Of a stretch of 64,000 nucleotides of DNA, positions 34,614 through 43,502 are shown in pieces. A program made the translations under genes and the position numbers. The stretch spans positions 62,001 through 126,000 of the forward strand of contig CAKVIE010000005.1 of the NCBI GenBank assembly GCA_934754505.1. The letters run 5' to 3'. Under the pieces are notes generated by a model. The model saw only the letters and a program-made list of their open reading frames with translations, did no database searches and was not told the origin of the DNA. The DNA comes from an uncultured Candidatus Melainabacteria bacterium (GTDB lineage: Bacteria > Cyanobacteriota > Vampirovibrionia > Gastranaerophilales > Gastranaerophilaceae). Positions within the stretch are counted from its first letter, which is position 1; every line of letters starts with the position of its first letter.

Positions 34614-35486
34614 TTATTTAAAAAAGTCATAAAAATGATAAAACTGAAAAGGATATTTTGACGACCATTCTCCAAGAAATTTTGAAAATTCAAAAGCCAT
34701 ATTTTTTGAACTTCTTTCATAATTCTCGAATTTTTTAACTATAAATTTATATTTATCTTTGGTTTTAACGGCAATCAGAAAAAAAACGGGAGCTTCCGTC
34801 AATTCGGCAAGTTTAAATGTTCCTTTCGGCAAATCGATTTTTTTACCAAAAAAATCAACCTCATATTTTTTCATGCCCGCATTTTCCGAAACTCTGTCAC
34901 CTGCAATAAAAACAAACTCTCCGCTATCAATTTTATCTTTAATTTCAATCGCAGTATTAATCCCGATATCTTCGACAGGATAAGTGCAAACGTGGTTTTC
35001 GACAGAAATTTTATTCAAAAAATTTCTAAAAATTTCGGCCTGCTTTAAGCTCAAAAAGATTGTAATATCTGTCTTATCTTTTTCGAGTAAAGCCCTTATA
35101 ACATCAATATTTCCAAGGTGTGAAAAAATACAGACCGAACCTTTTTTGTTAAAAATATTCTCTCGAAAACTTTTCATATCCGAATTTTCTTCAAAAATAA
35201 TATTGTCGGAATTAAATTTTCCCGAAAAAACCTCGATTTTATCAGCTTGAGCAAAGGCATAAGACAAAATATTTTTGAAAACATTACACAACGAGGGTTT
35301 TTGCCCAAGTGTCGAAAGATTTTTTGCAGACGACTTTCGCAAAGATTTTGCGTACAAAAAAGTTCCGAATCCGACAAAAAATGCAATTACATTAACAACG
35401 GTTTTGCCAAATATTTTATACAAAAAATAAGTCAGCATAAGCCTTTTTTCGCCTGCCGAATACTCCTTTACCTCATACCACTTCAA
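34614..35486 (-). CDS. LpxL/HtrB-like acyltransferase of the aryl-polyene-type locus
   Basis: A 290-residue membrane-associated acyltransferase with an N-terminal hydrophobic segment (about 28-48). The catalytic HxxxxD motif is in IFSHLGNIDV (about residue 135), and FIAGDRVSENAG resembles the later G-D-R block of LpxL-type enzymes. In aryl polyene clusters an acyltransferase of this type (ApeJ-like, there often fused to a GT2 domain) helps attach the pigment to its lipid carrier. No GT2 domain is present here. It overlaps the MMPL gene by four bases and is last in the leftward operon. Confidence 0.82.
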   Translation of the reverse strand: MKWYEVKEYSAGEKRLMLTYFLYKIFGKTVVNVIAFFVGFGTFLYAKSLRKSSAKNLSTLGQKPSLCNVFKNILSYAFAQADKIEVFSGKFNSDNIIFEENSDMKSFRENIFNKKGSVCIFSHLGNIDVIRALLEKDKTDITIFLSLKQAEIFRNFLNKISVENHVCTYPVEDIGINTAIEIKDKIDSGEFVFIAGDRVSENAGMKKYEVDFFGKKIDLPKGTFKLAELTEAPVFFLIAVKTKDKYKFIVKKFENYERSSKNMAFEFSKFLGEWSSKYPFQFYHFYDFFK

Positions 35487-37552
35487 CGTTTTTCTCCTTT
35501 TATCAAAACAACACTGAAAAGATATGCCGCAACAATTCCGACAGCCAATACAAAACCAAGCGATGCAATTAATTTAAAACTTGTAAGCGATAATAAAAAG
35601 AACGAAAAAGCCGTCGTCAAACAAGATATCAAAACAGCATCTTTCGACTTTTGCATTCCGCTGATTCTAAAAATCGAGTAATCAAGCGTAAATCCGAGAA
35701 CCAAAAACATTCCGAAAATATGAAAAATATTAACTTGAACCCCGAAAACTCCCAACACCGACAAACTTGTTAAAATCCCAATCATAGAGGGCAATAACAC
35801 GATTAGTGCTTTTTTGCGATAATTGAAAAACAGATACGGAAAAAGCAGCAATAAGCCGATTTCGATAACCAAAAGACTTTTATTTCTGTTATCTTTTAAT
35901 TTTTCGGAAATTTCATTGGCGGAATTAAATGTTTTAGCCCCGAAAAGGTTGATATTTTTAGGAATTTCGCCATTTACAATCATAACAGTCGAATGATTAT
36001 TAACAGAAAAAGCCTTTAGAAAATCGTATTTTTCAAAATCGGGATACACAAATTCAAGTTGTTTTTTACTCAAAAGTTTTTGTTTGTCGGAAGCCGTTAA
36101 ATAATCGACTTTTTCAAGGTTTTGACGATAGAAGTCCTTAATTAGTTCAAAATTTTGCTTTTGAAATTTTTCCGACGGAACAAAATTTGACAAAGCCAAA
36201 ACATTATTTTGCGGAAATTGCTGTTTGATTTTTTCTTCTTGTTCAAGCTGATTTTGTATAAAATTTGCATTTGTCAAAATAAAATTTGTTTCCTTTGAAA
36301 TCTTCAATTCATTATTGAGCGTTTCGGCTGTCAAAAGCACCTTTGAAGGCTTGTACATTGATTTTATATCATCAGAGAAATTCAATCTTAATAAGCCGAA
36401 AACAATAAATATAACAAAGGCTGAACAAATAACTTTTTTGATTTTCTCGGAAAAATTCACTTCAAAAAATTTTTCCCTGCCTGCAAAATTCAAATCACCG
36501 TAGAAATTCAGCACAATAAAATATACCGAAACAAGCCCGAATATTGTAAATACAGAAATTTGCCTTAATAAAATTATATCCGAAAACAAGAGCGACAAAA
36601 ATGCCAAAACAGTTGTTATCAAGCTGATTGTGAGATTTTTCGCAAGCATTTTAAAATCTTTTTCAACAAAATAATGCAAAGAATAATCAACGCAAATCCC
36701 GATAAGTGTCGTAGAAAAGACAATCGTCAAAATGTGAATTTGTCCGAAAATCAAAGCTGACACAGACCAGCCGAACAAAATTCCGGCAGAAATGCTAACA
36801 ACAATAGGCAATAACACTTTTAGTGTTTTAAAATAATAAAAGCACAAAGCCATAACAAAAACAGCCGACAAAATTGCTGCAAAATTAATTTCTTTTTCGG
36901 CTCTTTGGCTTGTAAAATAAGAGTGAACAGGAGAACCCGTCAAATAAACTTTTTGATTTTCGTTTGAAAATTTATTTTGAAGTTCAACAATTTTTTGGAC
37001 GGTTGAAGAATTAGACGCACCCGAGCTTTTAACATTCAAATTCAAGACGGCATAATACTTTCCGCCATATTCTTTTTTGTACAAATTTTGGTTATCAGCA
37101 AGACTTTTCACAAAATCGGAAAACAGCAGAAACGGATCATCTTCAAGCGGCAAAAACATCACCGTAAAAGGATTATACAAATCCTCAACCGCCTTTGTTG
37201 CAACCGTTTCGTATTCCTTTTTCAGCAAAAGATTTCGCCCGTTAGAAGATAAAAAGTTTGAATGACAGGTTTTGTAATCTTCAAGAAGTTTTGAAAAATC
37301 TTTTTTAACAGGCAAAAATTTCTCAACCTCTTTTTCAAACTCGATTTTCATATCCTCGGCTGAAATCTCATCGTCAGCTTCAAAAATCACATTGATATTT
37401 GAGGAAAATTTATTTGCCAATTCTATCGTTGAGCTGTTTTTGAAAAAAGCCTTTAAAAGGTCTGTTTCAGGAGCTTTCCCGTTAAAAAATCCCGCAATCA
37501 CAACAAATAGGAAAATCGCAATCAATAAAAACTTTTTCAAATCAGCCACCAT
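35483..37552 (-). CDS. MMPL/RND-type lipid exporter (ApeM-like)
   Basis: A 689-residue polytopic transporter with the two-fold RND pattern. Each half has one helix at its start, a periplasmic loop and a bundle of about five helices (around 215-350 and 560-685). VFSTTLIGICVDYSLHYF and MFLVLGFTLDYSIFR are the paired transmembrane motifs with conserved Asp. MMPL proteins export lipids and pigments; in aryl polyene loci the equivalent is thought to move the product towards the outer membrane. It overlaps the LolA-like gene by 11 bases. Confidence 0.9.
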   Translation of the reverse strand: MVADLKKFLLIAIFLFVVIAGFFNGKAPETDLLKAFFKNSSTIELANKFSSNINVIFEADDEISAEDMKIEFEKEVEKFLPVKKDFSKLLEDYKTCHSNFLSSNGRNLLLKKEYETVATKAVEDLYNPFTVMFLPLEDDPFLLFSDFVKSLADNQNLYKKEYGGKYYAVLNLNVKSSGASNSSTVQKIVELQNKFSNENQKVYLTGSPVHSYFTSQRAEKEINFAAILSAVFVMALCFYYFKTLKVLLPIVVSISAGILFGWSVSALIFGQIHILTIVFSTTLIGICVDYSLHYFVEKDFKMLAKNLTISLITTVLAFLSLLFSDIILLRQISVFTIFGLVSVYFIVLNFYGDLNFAGREKFFEVNFSEKIKKVICSAFVIFIVFGLLRLNFSDDIKSMYKPSKVLLTAETLNNELKISKETNFILTNANFIQNQLEQEEKIKQQFPQNNVLALSNFVPSEKFQKQNFELIKDFYRQNLEKVDYLTASDKQKLLSKKQLEFVYPDFEKYDFLKAFSVNNHSTVMIVNGEIPKNINLFGAKTFNSANEISEKLKDNRNKSLLVIEIGLLLLFPYLFFNYRKKALIVLLPSMIGILTSLSVLGVFGVQVNIFHIFGMFLVLGFTLDYSIFRISGMQKSKDAVLISCLTTAFSFFLLSLTSFKLIASLGFVLAVGIVAAYLFSVVLIKGEKR

Positions 37553-38063
37553 AAGTGAATTTTATTTTTGTCGATGAATTCGGATTAAGCTGCAATATTT
37601 CCAAAGCGGTTAATCTGTCTTTGCAGCCGTCAATTCGCAACGCCTCGATATGCTGCTTAATCTCCTGATTTTTCACGGTCATAAATATATACCAAGCACC
37701 GTTTTTCTCTGTTTTCATATACATGTCAAAGTTTTTCTCAAGCACGGAGAAATTTCTTTTTGATATCGCAAGAATTACATCATTAACATAGCGATTGTTT
37801 TTTGAAGAATATTCCGTTCTTGATTTAATCGGGTAAGTAGTGTTGAAAACAACGCCTTTTCCCTTTTGAAACTCAAACGTACCTGACGAAACAAGCACTC
37901 TTTTCCCGATAAATTTTTCCTGCTTAAATTTTCCGCTGACAGATTTAAACTCTGGTAAATTTTTCTCAATTTGAGAAACAGGTGTTTTTTGAGCCTGCAT
38001 ATCAGCATTCACAGGCAAAACAACTATTAGTGTTATCAATATTCCAAAAATAAATTTATACAT
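37542..38063 (-). CDS. LolA-like periplasmic lipid carrier (ApeL-like)
   Basis: A 173-residue exported protein with a signal peptide of about 20 residues (ending VNADM). The mature part has the LolA-like half-barrel pattern: KSVSGKFKQEKFIG, then SSGTFEFQKGKGVVFNTTYP and MTVKNQEIKQHIEALRIDG. It would ferry an acylated intermediate through the periplasm with the MMPL exporter encoded next. Overlaps link it to both neighbours, so the three genes are translated together. Confidence 0.85.
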   Translation of the reverse strand: MYKFIFGILITLIVVLPVNADMQAQKTPVSQIEKNLPEFKSVSGKFKQEKFIGKRVLVSSGTFEFQKGKGVVFNTTYPIKSRTEYSSKNNRYVNDVILAISKRNFSVLEKNFDMYMKTEKNGAWYIFMTVKNQEIKQHIEALRIDGCKDRLTALEILQLNPNSSTKIKFTYGG

Positions 38064-38463
38064 TCAATTTCTCTTTCAGTCTTTGAGGAGCTAAATATTC
38101 ACTTTGCCCGTTTGAAATATTTACCCGTATTTGCAGGGATTTTGCCTTAAAAATCTTTTTTCCTGTTTTCAAATCGGAAATCACATATTTTATCACAATA
38201 GCAGGTTCAAGTTCTTCAAGTGTAGTAACAATTTTCAGCTCTTGATTAAACGTAGCGGGATTGATAAATTTCAAATCCATTTTCGCAAGCGGATAAGTCA
38301 AACCGTCATCTTTCATATCAATATAGTTATAGCCGATTTTATCAAACATATCACACCTTGCAACCTCAAGATATTTGATATAATTGCCATGCCAAACTAT
38401 GCCCATGGGATCATTATCGTAGAATGGCACTTTTATTGTGATTTCAGACTTAAATATCGACAT
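38056..38463 (-). CDS. Hotdog-fold acyl thioesterase (ApeK-like)
   Basis: A 135-residue single hotdog domain of the YbgC/4HBT type. DNDPMGIVWHGNYIKYLEVARCDMF carries the conserved Asp and the WHGNY block. Enzymes of this kind hydrolyse acyl-CoA or acyl-ACP; in aryl polyene loci the equivalent is proposed to release or edit chains on the carrier proteins. It follows the ligase/dehydratase gene by 12 bases and overlaps the LolA-like gene by eight. Confidence 0.88.
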   Translation of the reverse strand: MSIFKSEITIKVPFYDNDPMGIVWHGNYIKYLEVARCDMFDKIGYNYIDMKDDGLTYPLAKMDLKFINPATFNQELKIVTTLEELEPAIVIKYVISDLKTGKKIFKAKSLQIRVNISNGQSEYLAPQRLKEKLNV

Positions 38464-38475
38464 TTTATGACCTCG

Positions 38476-40059
38476 TTATTCGATTTTGAAAACATTTGTT
38501 TTAATTATCATGCCCGTAGCACAAACTTTTTCGCCCGACAGGAAAGCAAATTCGACTAATCTTTCATTATTAACCATTTTGAGAGTTACATCTCTATCGG
38601 GGAAAATTATATGAGAAAATTTAATTTTTTTCATAACTTGAGCTTCCATAGGGGTTTTAAACGCAGCATTTGCAAAGAACAAAACAAAATACAATTCTGC
38701 AACACCCGGAAGAATTTCAAAGCTCGGGAAATGCCCTCTGAAAAAATTCGATTTTACAGGGAAAAACAAAGTATATTCGGCATAATTTTCACTAAATTTC
38801 TGCTCCGACACAATTGGAAAAGAAACATTTGTCATAAAAATTTCTTCGATTTTATTTTTGTCAATTTTGCCTGTATCGGTTTTATAAATTTCGGGCAAAA
38901 ACCGCCATTTCTGCGGCTTTACATCACCTGCAACCAAGGATTTTAAGAATTTCGATAATTCAAGCTGACCGTTTTTCTTAAAATAATCTATTCCAAGAGG
39001 GGTCAAAACAACCGCAGCTGCAAGTTTTTGCTCGACTTTTAAACAGTAAACTTCTTCAACGAGTTCGGAATTTTTTATCGTATTTTCGATTTCAGCAGGA
39101 GAAATTCTCTTTTCATTTATTTTCAAAATTCTGTCTGCACGCCCGAAAATCAACATTCTGTCAGGTTCGCTGAATAAAATTTCATCGTGAAGCTCGATTT
39201 CATCTTCGTAAAAATAATCAGATGAAATTTTATAATTTTTTTCTTCAATCTGCTCAATTTTCACGTTTGGAAATTTCGTCAAATATTTATAACAGCTCGC
39301 TGTTCGATAAGCAACCACACCTGTTTCTGTGCTTCCGTAGATTTCAATTATTTTAGATTTATCCTCAAAATATTTAAAGACATCATCTTCCAGCTTTGCA
39401 CCTGCTGCGACTAAAAACTTAGGCATTTCGGCAAACGGAGTATCATATTTTTTCATTTTCGCAAGAAATGACGGGCTTGTTACCAAACAAGTATTTTTGT
39501 CCTGAACATTTTCGGGAAAATTTTTATTTCTCAAATCAATAGTAAAACCGCCGATTATAGGCGTCATCAAACAAAAAGTCATTCCGAACAAATGATGAAA
39601 AACCGTCGTTGTCGAAAAAACAAGCTCTTTTTCCGCACCGAAAAACATTTCGTTTATGTCCTCAGCCTCTCTAATCAAATTAAATAAGGACTTTTTAATA
39701 ATTTTGGGCTGACCGCTCGACCCCGAAGTACAAAAATTTATAATAATATCTTTCGGATTTTTTTCAATCAAAGAAATATCAGATTTTTTCGCTGATGGCA
39801 CCGAATTTGCCCGAAAACAATTCTCACAGCCGCTGCCCAAAAAAATTTCTTTTTCCGCACAAATTGCCGCAAGAAAATCTATAACAAATTCAAAATGATT
39901 TTCGTCCGAAACAACACAGTTTTTATCTTTTTGAGCCAAAAAAGCCGCTGTTTTTTCTTTAACAAGAATTTTTAAAACGTCAAAACTTATAACACCGTTT
40001 TCCGTAATAAAAACGGGCTTGTTCTCATATAATTCTTTTTTAAACAAAAAATCAAACAT
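38476..40059 (-). CDS. Fused acyl-activating ligase and FabZ/ApeI-like dehydratase
   Basis: A 527-residue two-domain enzyme. Residues ~1-400 are an AMP-forming acyl ligase: phosphate loop FCTSGSSGQPKIIKKS, EIYGSTETG, GRADRILKINEKRISPAEIE, and the C-terminal Lys in TDTGKIDKNKIEE. Residues ~410-527 are a hotdog dehydratase domain with FFRGHFPSFEILPGV, including the HFP catalytic His. In aryl polyene loci these are the ApeH (starter loading) and ApeI (dehydration) activities, usually described as separate proteins. It overlaps the preceding membrane-protein gene by one base. Confidence 0.9.
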   Translation of the reverse strand: MFDFLFKKELYENKPVFITENGVISFDVLKILVKEKTAAFLAQKDKNCVVSDENHFEFVIDFLAAICAEKEIFLGSGCENCFRANSVPSAKKSDISLIEKNPKDIIINFCTSGSSGQPKIIKKSLFNLIREAEDINEMFFGAEKELVFSTTTVFHHLFGMTFCLMTPIIGGFTIDLRNKNFPENVQDKNTCLVTSPSFLAKMKKYDTPFAEMPKFLVAAGAKLEDDVFKYFEDKSKIIEIYGSTETGVVAYRTASCYKYLTKFPNVKIEQIEEKNYKISSDYFYEDEIELHDEILFSEPDRMLIFGRADRILKINEKRISPAEIENTIKNSELVEEVYCLKVEQKLAAAVVLTPLGIDYFKKNGQLELSKFLKSLVAGDVKPQKWRFLPEIYKTDTGKIDKNKIEEIFMTNVSFPIVSEQKFSENYAEYTLFFPVKSNFFRGHFPSFEILPGVAELYFVLFFANAAFKTPMEAQVMKKIKFSHIIFPDRDVTLKMVNNERLVEFAFLSGEKVCATGMIIKTNVFKIE

Positions 40060-40472
40060 TACAAATTGTGCCTTTTTTTAAAACTTTTTCTGACAGGATA
40101 TTCAACTATAAACATCATTCCGACAAGGAAATAAGATATAAACCCATTATACAACAGCCAAAAGTTATCCGACAAGAACATTGAAACAACCGAAACCGAA
40201 AAATTTACAAACAAAAACATCACCCAAATATAAGTCAAATTTTTTGTATAAGTCCAAACAGGCTCCTCAAGTTTGCCGTCCATTTTCCTTGCAATACGCT
40301 GAATTACGGTTTCTTTCGAAAACAAAGACACAAAAAACACCGCAAAAAATAAAAAATTCATTAATGGCGGATAAATTTTCAACGACGAAAGCCCCGTGAT
40401 TTTAAACAATAAAATCACGCTTAACGTAAAAATCACAGGTACAATAGCTTTTACAACCTTGAAAATCGCCAT
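40059..40472 (-). CDS. COG4648-like membrane protein of the polyene locus
   Basis: A 137-residue protein with about four transmembrane helices. ETVIQRIARKMDGKL, EPVWTYTKNLTYIWVMFLFVN and LYNGFISYFLVGMMFIVEYPVRK match my memory of the small COG4648 membrane protein common in aryl polyene loci (ApeG position, between the carrier proteins and the ligase). Its biochemical role is not established. Start and stop are packed within one or two bases of the neighbours. Confidence 0.82.
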   Translation of the reverse strand: MAIFKVVKAIVPVIFTLSVILLFKITGLSSLKIYPPLMNFLFFAVFFVSLFSKETVIQRIARKMDGKLEEPVWTYTKNLTYIWVMFLFVNFSVSVVSMFLSDNFWLLYNGFISYFLVGMMFIVEYPVRKSFKKRHNL

Positions 40473-40473
40473 T

Positions 40474-40728
40474 TTAAGCTAATAACTGCATTATTGCATT
40501 AACAACATCGTCAAAAGTTCTAATTCCTTTAAACTCTTGAGGTGCAATCTTTTTACCCGAATATTGCTGAAGTTTGACAGCCAAATCAACGGCATCAATA
40601 CTGTCAAAATCCATATCTTTGAACAAATCAGCCTCGGGCTTAATCAAATCGGCATCTATTTCAAAATCGTTCGTTAAAATTTCGGTAAGTTTTTCAACCA
40701 CCTGATCTCTTGTCGGTTTATTTGTCAT
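40474..40728 (-). CDS. Acyl carrier protein (ApeF-like)
   Basis: An 84-residue carrier protein. The phosphopantetheine-attachment Ser is in DMDFDSIDAVDLAVKL (about residue 52). It overlaps the other carrier protein gene by 11 bases. Two distinct carriers side by side are typical of aryl polyene synthases, where they have separate starter and extender roles. Confidence 0.92.
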   Translation of the reverse strand: MTNKPTRDQVVEKLTEILTNDFEIDADLIKPEADLFKDMDFDSIDAVDLAVKLQQYSGKKIAPQEFKGIRTFDDVVNAIMQLLA

Positions 40729-40978
40729 TTTGTTTTAACCTTATCAACTCGGCAAGCGTTTTAACGGAATAAAAATATTTTTTATTTTCTTCTTTATCAT
40801 CACCTAAAACGATATTATATTTCTTTTTCAAAGCCATTCCAAGCTCCAAAGCATCAATCGAATCAAGTCCCAATCCCGTTGTAAAAAGTGCTTCGTCGTC
40901 CTTTATGTCGTCAACTGTAATATCTTCCAAATCCAAAGACGTTATTATTAAATTTTTAATCTCTGTTTCAAGTTCCAT
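40718..40978 (-). CDS. Acyl carrier protein (ApeE-like)
   Basis: An 86-residue carrier protein with the attachment site in TGLGLDSIDALELGMAL (Ser about residue 40) and an acidic helix II. It follows the acyltransferase gene by 25 bases and precedes the second carrier. Which of the two carries the growing polyene cannot be decided from sequence. Confidence 0.92.
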   Translation of the reverse strand: MELETEIKNLIITSLDLEDITVDDIKDDEALFTTGLGLDSIDALELGMALKKKYNIVLGDDKEENKKYFYSVKTLAELIRLKQNDK

Positions 40979-41003
40979 ATAAAAATTATATCCTAAATCA
41001 TTA

Positions 41004-41726
41004 TTAAATCAAATTTTTTATCATTACGCAGATTTTATTTCGCAAAGAAATATCACTCATTCCGTTTTCCCGAAGATTTTTCGGAACAATTTCATCTTGA
41101 ATTTTTATATCAAAAACAGCCGTTTCTTTTCCCGCATCGCAAAAGAATTTATTTTTTGGCAAAAATTCCGTCGAAAGCTCCATTTTCACAGGAACAATCG
41201 GAATATCGTTTTTTATCGAAATCAACGCAGCACCTTTATGAATATTGGCTTTCTCGTCCTTTTCCACCCTCTGCCCCGTCGGGAAGATTATAATATTAAA
41301 CCCATCGGCAAGTGCCTCGGCAGATTGTTCTTCAAAAACCTCAACACCTGCATCATTTGTGATATACAAAGTTTTTATAATATTTTTCATAAGAAAATTC
41401 TTCACAAGCGACTGCTTAACAAGACAAACAGAATTTGGAATTAACGCAATTAAAATAACTATATCAACATAGCTCAAATGCGTTGCAACAACAACCTTAT
41501 TGCGAATTTCACAAATTTCTTTCGGGTAATTAACTTTGATAATTTTGCAAAGTTCAAGATATTTAACAAGTAAAAACCAAGTTTTTTGAATAACCGCAGC
41601 AGCCCTATGTTTGAAGTCCTTTTTCACTCTCAAAACAGGAAAAATCAAGAAACCGATTATTAAAGCCCCGATTGCAAAAGAAATATAGCCAAAAAGCAAC
41701 AATATCGAACGAATTACACGCTTCAT
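41004..41726 (-). CDS. PlsC-like 1-acyl-glycerol-phosphate acyltransferase family protein (ApeD-like)
   Basis: A 240-residue acyltransferase with an N-terminal hydrophobic segment (about 8-32). The HxxxxD catalytic motif is in VATHLSYVDIVI (about residue 83) and the acceptor-binding block is FPTGQRVEKDEKANIHKG. In aryl polyene loci an ApeD-like enzyme is thought to link product to a glycerolipid. It overlaps the ketosynthase-like gene upstream by four bases. Confidence 0.88.
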   Translation of the reverse strand: MKRVIRSILLLFGYISFAIGALIIGFLIFPVLRVKKDFKHRAAAVIQKTWFLLVKYLELCKIIKVNYPKEICEIRNKVVVATHLSYVDIVILIALIPNSVCLVKQSLVKNFLMKNIIKTLYITNDAGVEVFEEQSAEALADGFNIIIFPTGQRVEKDEKANIHKGAALISIKNDIPIVPVKMELSTEFLPKNKFFCDAGKETAVFDIKIQDEIVPKNLRENGMSDISLRNKICVMIKNLI

Positions 41727-42337
41727 AACGAAACTCTTTCAAGCGAAAACAAATTCGTCTTAAGCTCCGCATGCCCGCCGTTCAAAAACTCTCGCAACCC
41801 CTCATACTCGTCATTTTCAACCGAATTATTTTTATTAAAACAGCATTTAATTTTAATTCCGTTATCGGATTTTTTCTTCAACAAAATCGAAATACTTTTA
41901 GCACTTTCATCAAAATAATCAGCATAACAAAACAGAACTTCATCAGAATTTTTAAGCTGTAAAACCGCCTCTAAAAGCCCTGCCGAAACGGTATTTTCGC
42001 CTGCCGAAACAGAATTATACGAAGCCGTAATTCCGTTTAAAATCGAAAACAGCCCGATTGTATTATTATGAACAGACCCCGAAAAAGCCATCGGCGAAAC
42101 CTCATTATCCTCAAGGAACTGTTTTGTCAACTTGGAAAGTCTGTCAAACTGCCCGTATCGAGATGCGAAAACCAAATTAGGATTTGAGCCGTTTTTAAAA
42201 CATTTATACAAGGTTGAAAACGCCGTTTTATCAAGTTTAGAGAGTTTTCTCGCCGTAAGCGGCGGCAAAAAAGACAAATCCTGCGAAACCTCACTGCAAT
42301 AATCTTCTATAAAAAATTCAAAAAAATTATTCTTCAT
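41723..42337 (-). CDS. Ketosynthase-like chain-length-factor protein (ApeC-like)
   Basis: A 204-residue protein resembling the N-terminal half of a ketosynthase (PF13723 type): FASRYGQFDRLSKLTKQFL and SGSVHNNTIGLFSI. The nucleophile position (ASYNSVSAGENTV) has no Cys, so it is probably non-catalytic and pairs with the ketosynthase encoded divergently. I place the start at 42337; a longer reading to 42709 would run antisense through the divergent ketosynthase gene and is rejected. It is first in the leftward operon. Confidence 0.85.
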   Translation of the reverse strand: MKNNFFEFFIEDYCSEVSQDLSFLPPLTARKLSKLDKTAFSTLYKCFKNGSNPNLVFASRYGQFDRLSKLTKQFLEDNEVSPMAFSGSVHNNTIGLFSILNGITASYNSVSAGENTVSAGLLEAVLQLKNSDEVLFCYADYFDESAKSISILLKKKSDNGIKIKCCFNKNNSVENDEYEGLREFLNGGHAELKTNLFSLERVSL

Positions 42338-42346
42338 GATAAAATC

Positions 42347-42375
42347 AGTGTAATAAATTTCGGTAGAAAATTCAA
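42347..42375 (-). promoter_or_regulatory. Leftward promoter of the polyene operon
   Basis: Reading leftward: TTGAAT, 17-base spacer, TACACT, ending nine bases before the ATG at 42337, so the leader would be only about two bases. The whole 40-base gap to the divergent ketosynthase gene is occupied by it, so the two operons are likely co-regulated. Confidence 0.45.
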
Positions 42376-42377
42376 TT

Positions 42378-43502
42378 ATGACAAATGTTTGTATTACAAA
42401 ATATAACGCAATCTGCAACCTTGGTTCAAATATCGGTGAAATAGCCCGAAATATTGAAACTTTTGGCTGCGAAAAACTCATAAAAGACAGCTCGTTTGTC
42501 AAAGGAACAGAATTTTTCTTCGGAGAAATAAAATCCGAACTTCCGACAATCAAAAACGAAAAATTCAACACAAGAGCAAACAAGCTTCTTTTGAAATGCC
42601 TTAAAAATATTGACATACAAGACATTTTAACAAAATATTCCAAAGACAAAATCGGAATTGTAATCGCAACAACAAACACTGGTGTCGAAGAATTTTCGCA
42701 AACAAACAACCCAATCTATTCAGAAATTGGCAACCCTGCAATGTTTTTAAAAGAACATCTCGGGCTAAATTCATACAGTGCAGGCATTTCTACCGCTTGT
42801 TCATCAGGAATAAAAACATTTTCAACCGCATTAAAACTTCTTGAAAACAAGATTTGTGATGCAGTAATAGCAGGCGGAGTGGATTCGCTTGCAAACGTTT
42901 CAATTCATGGCTTTAACTCACTTGAAATTTTGTCAAAAGAAAAAACAAATCCCTTCTCAAAAAACCGAAACGGCATAAATATCGGCGAAGCGGCAGCCCT
43001 ATTCGTTTTGGAAAGAACTCAAAACGGGATTAAAATTGCAGGAATTGGCGAAACGTCCGATGCATACCACATTTCAACCCCCGAGCCGACAGGCACACAA
43101 GCCGCAAATGCAATAAAAATCGCTCTCGAAAAAGCCGATTTAGCCCCCGAAAGTATTGACTACATTAATCTTCACGGAACAGGAACAAAAACAAACGACG
43201 AAATGGAAGCAAATGCTGTATTTTCGGTTTTCCAAGACAAACCGATTTGCAACTCGACAAAGTCAGTCACAGGTCATTGCCTCGGAGCGGCAGCCTCTTT
43301 GGAAACCGCCATTTGCTGCTATTCTCTTGAAAACAACATAATTTTCAAACACGTTTATGACGGTCACTATGACGAAAATTTGCCTAAAATAAGTTTGGCT
43401 GAAAAAACAATAAAAAAAGACCTGAAATATGCTTTATGCAACGCTTTCGGCTTTGGCGGCACAAATTCCGCAATAATTTTGGAGAAAAACAATGAAAACT
43501 GA
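42378..43502 (+). CDS. Beta-ketoacyl synthase (ApeO-like, condensing enzyme)
   Basis: A 374-residue ketosynthase with the full Cys-His-His triad: ISTACSSGIKTF, NLHGTGTKTNDEMEA and SVTGHCLGAAASLE. It catalyses decarboxylative condensation during chain extension and probably forms a heterodimer with the truncated ketosynthase encoded leftward, as ApeO-ApeC do. It begins the rightward operon and overlaps the dehydratase gene by 11 bases. No clear ribosome site precedes the ATG. Confidence 0.93.
   Translation: MTNVCITKYNAICNLGSNIGEIARNIETFGCEKLIKDSSFVKGTEFFFGEIKSELPTIKNEKFNTRANKLLLKCLKNIDIQDILTKYSKDKIGIVIATTNTGVEEFSQTNNPIYSEIGNPAMFLKEHLGLNSYSAGISTACSSGIKTFSTALKLLENKICDAVIAGGVDSLANVSIHGFNSLEILSKEKTNPFSKNRNGINIGEAAALFVLERTQNGIKIAGIGETSDAYHISTPEPTGTQAANAIKIALEKADLAPESIDYINLHGTGTKTNDEMEANAVFSVFQDKPICNSTKSVTGHCLGAAASLETAICCYSLENNIIFKHVYDGHYDENLPKISLAEKTIKKDLKYALCNAFGFGGTNSAIILEKNNEN

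Noticed and set aside
42338..42709. N-terminal extension of the ApeC-like gene to 42709
   Set aside because: It would be antisense to the start of the well-supported ketosynthase gene, and the ketosynthase-like homology begins at 42337.
41441..43341. Various 60-115 codon frames opposite the polyene genes
   Set aside because: All lie antisense to genes with clear catalytic motifs and lack ribosome sites.
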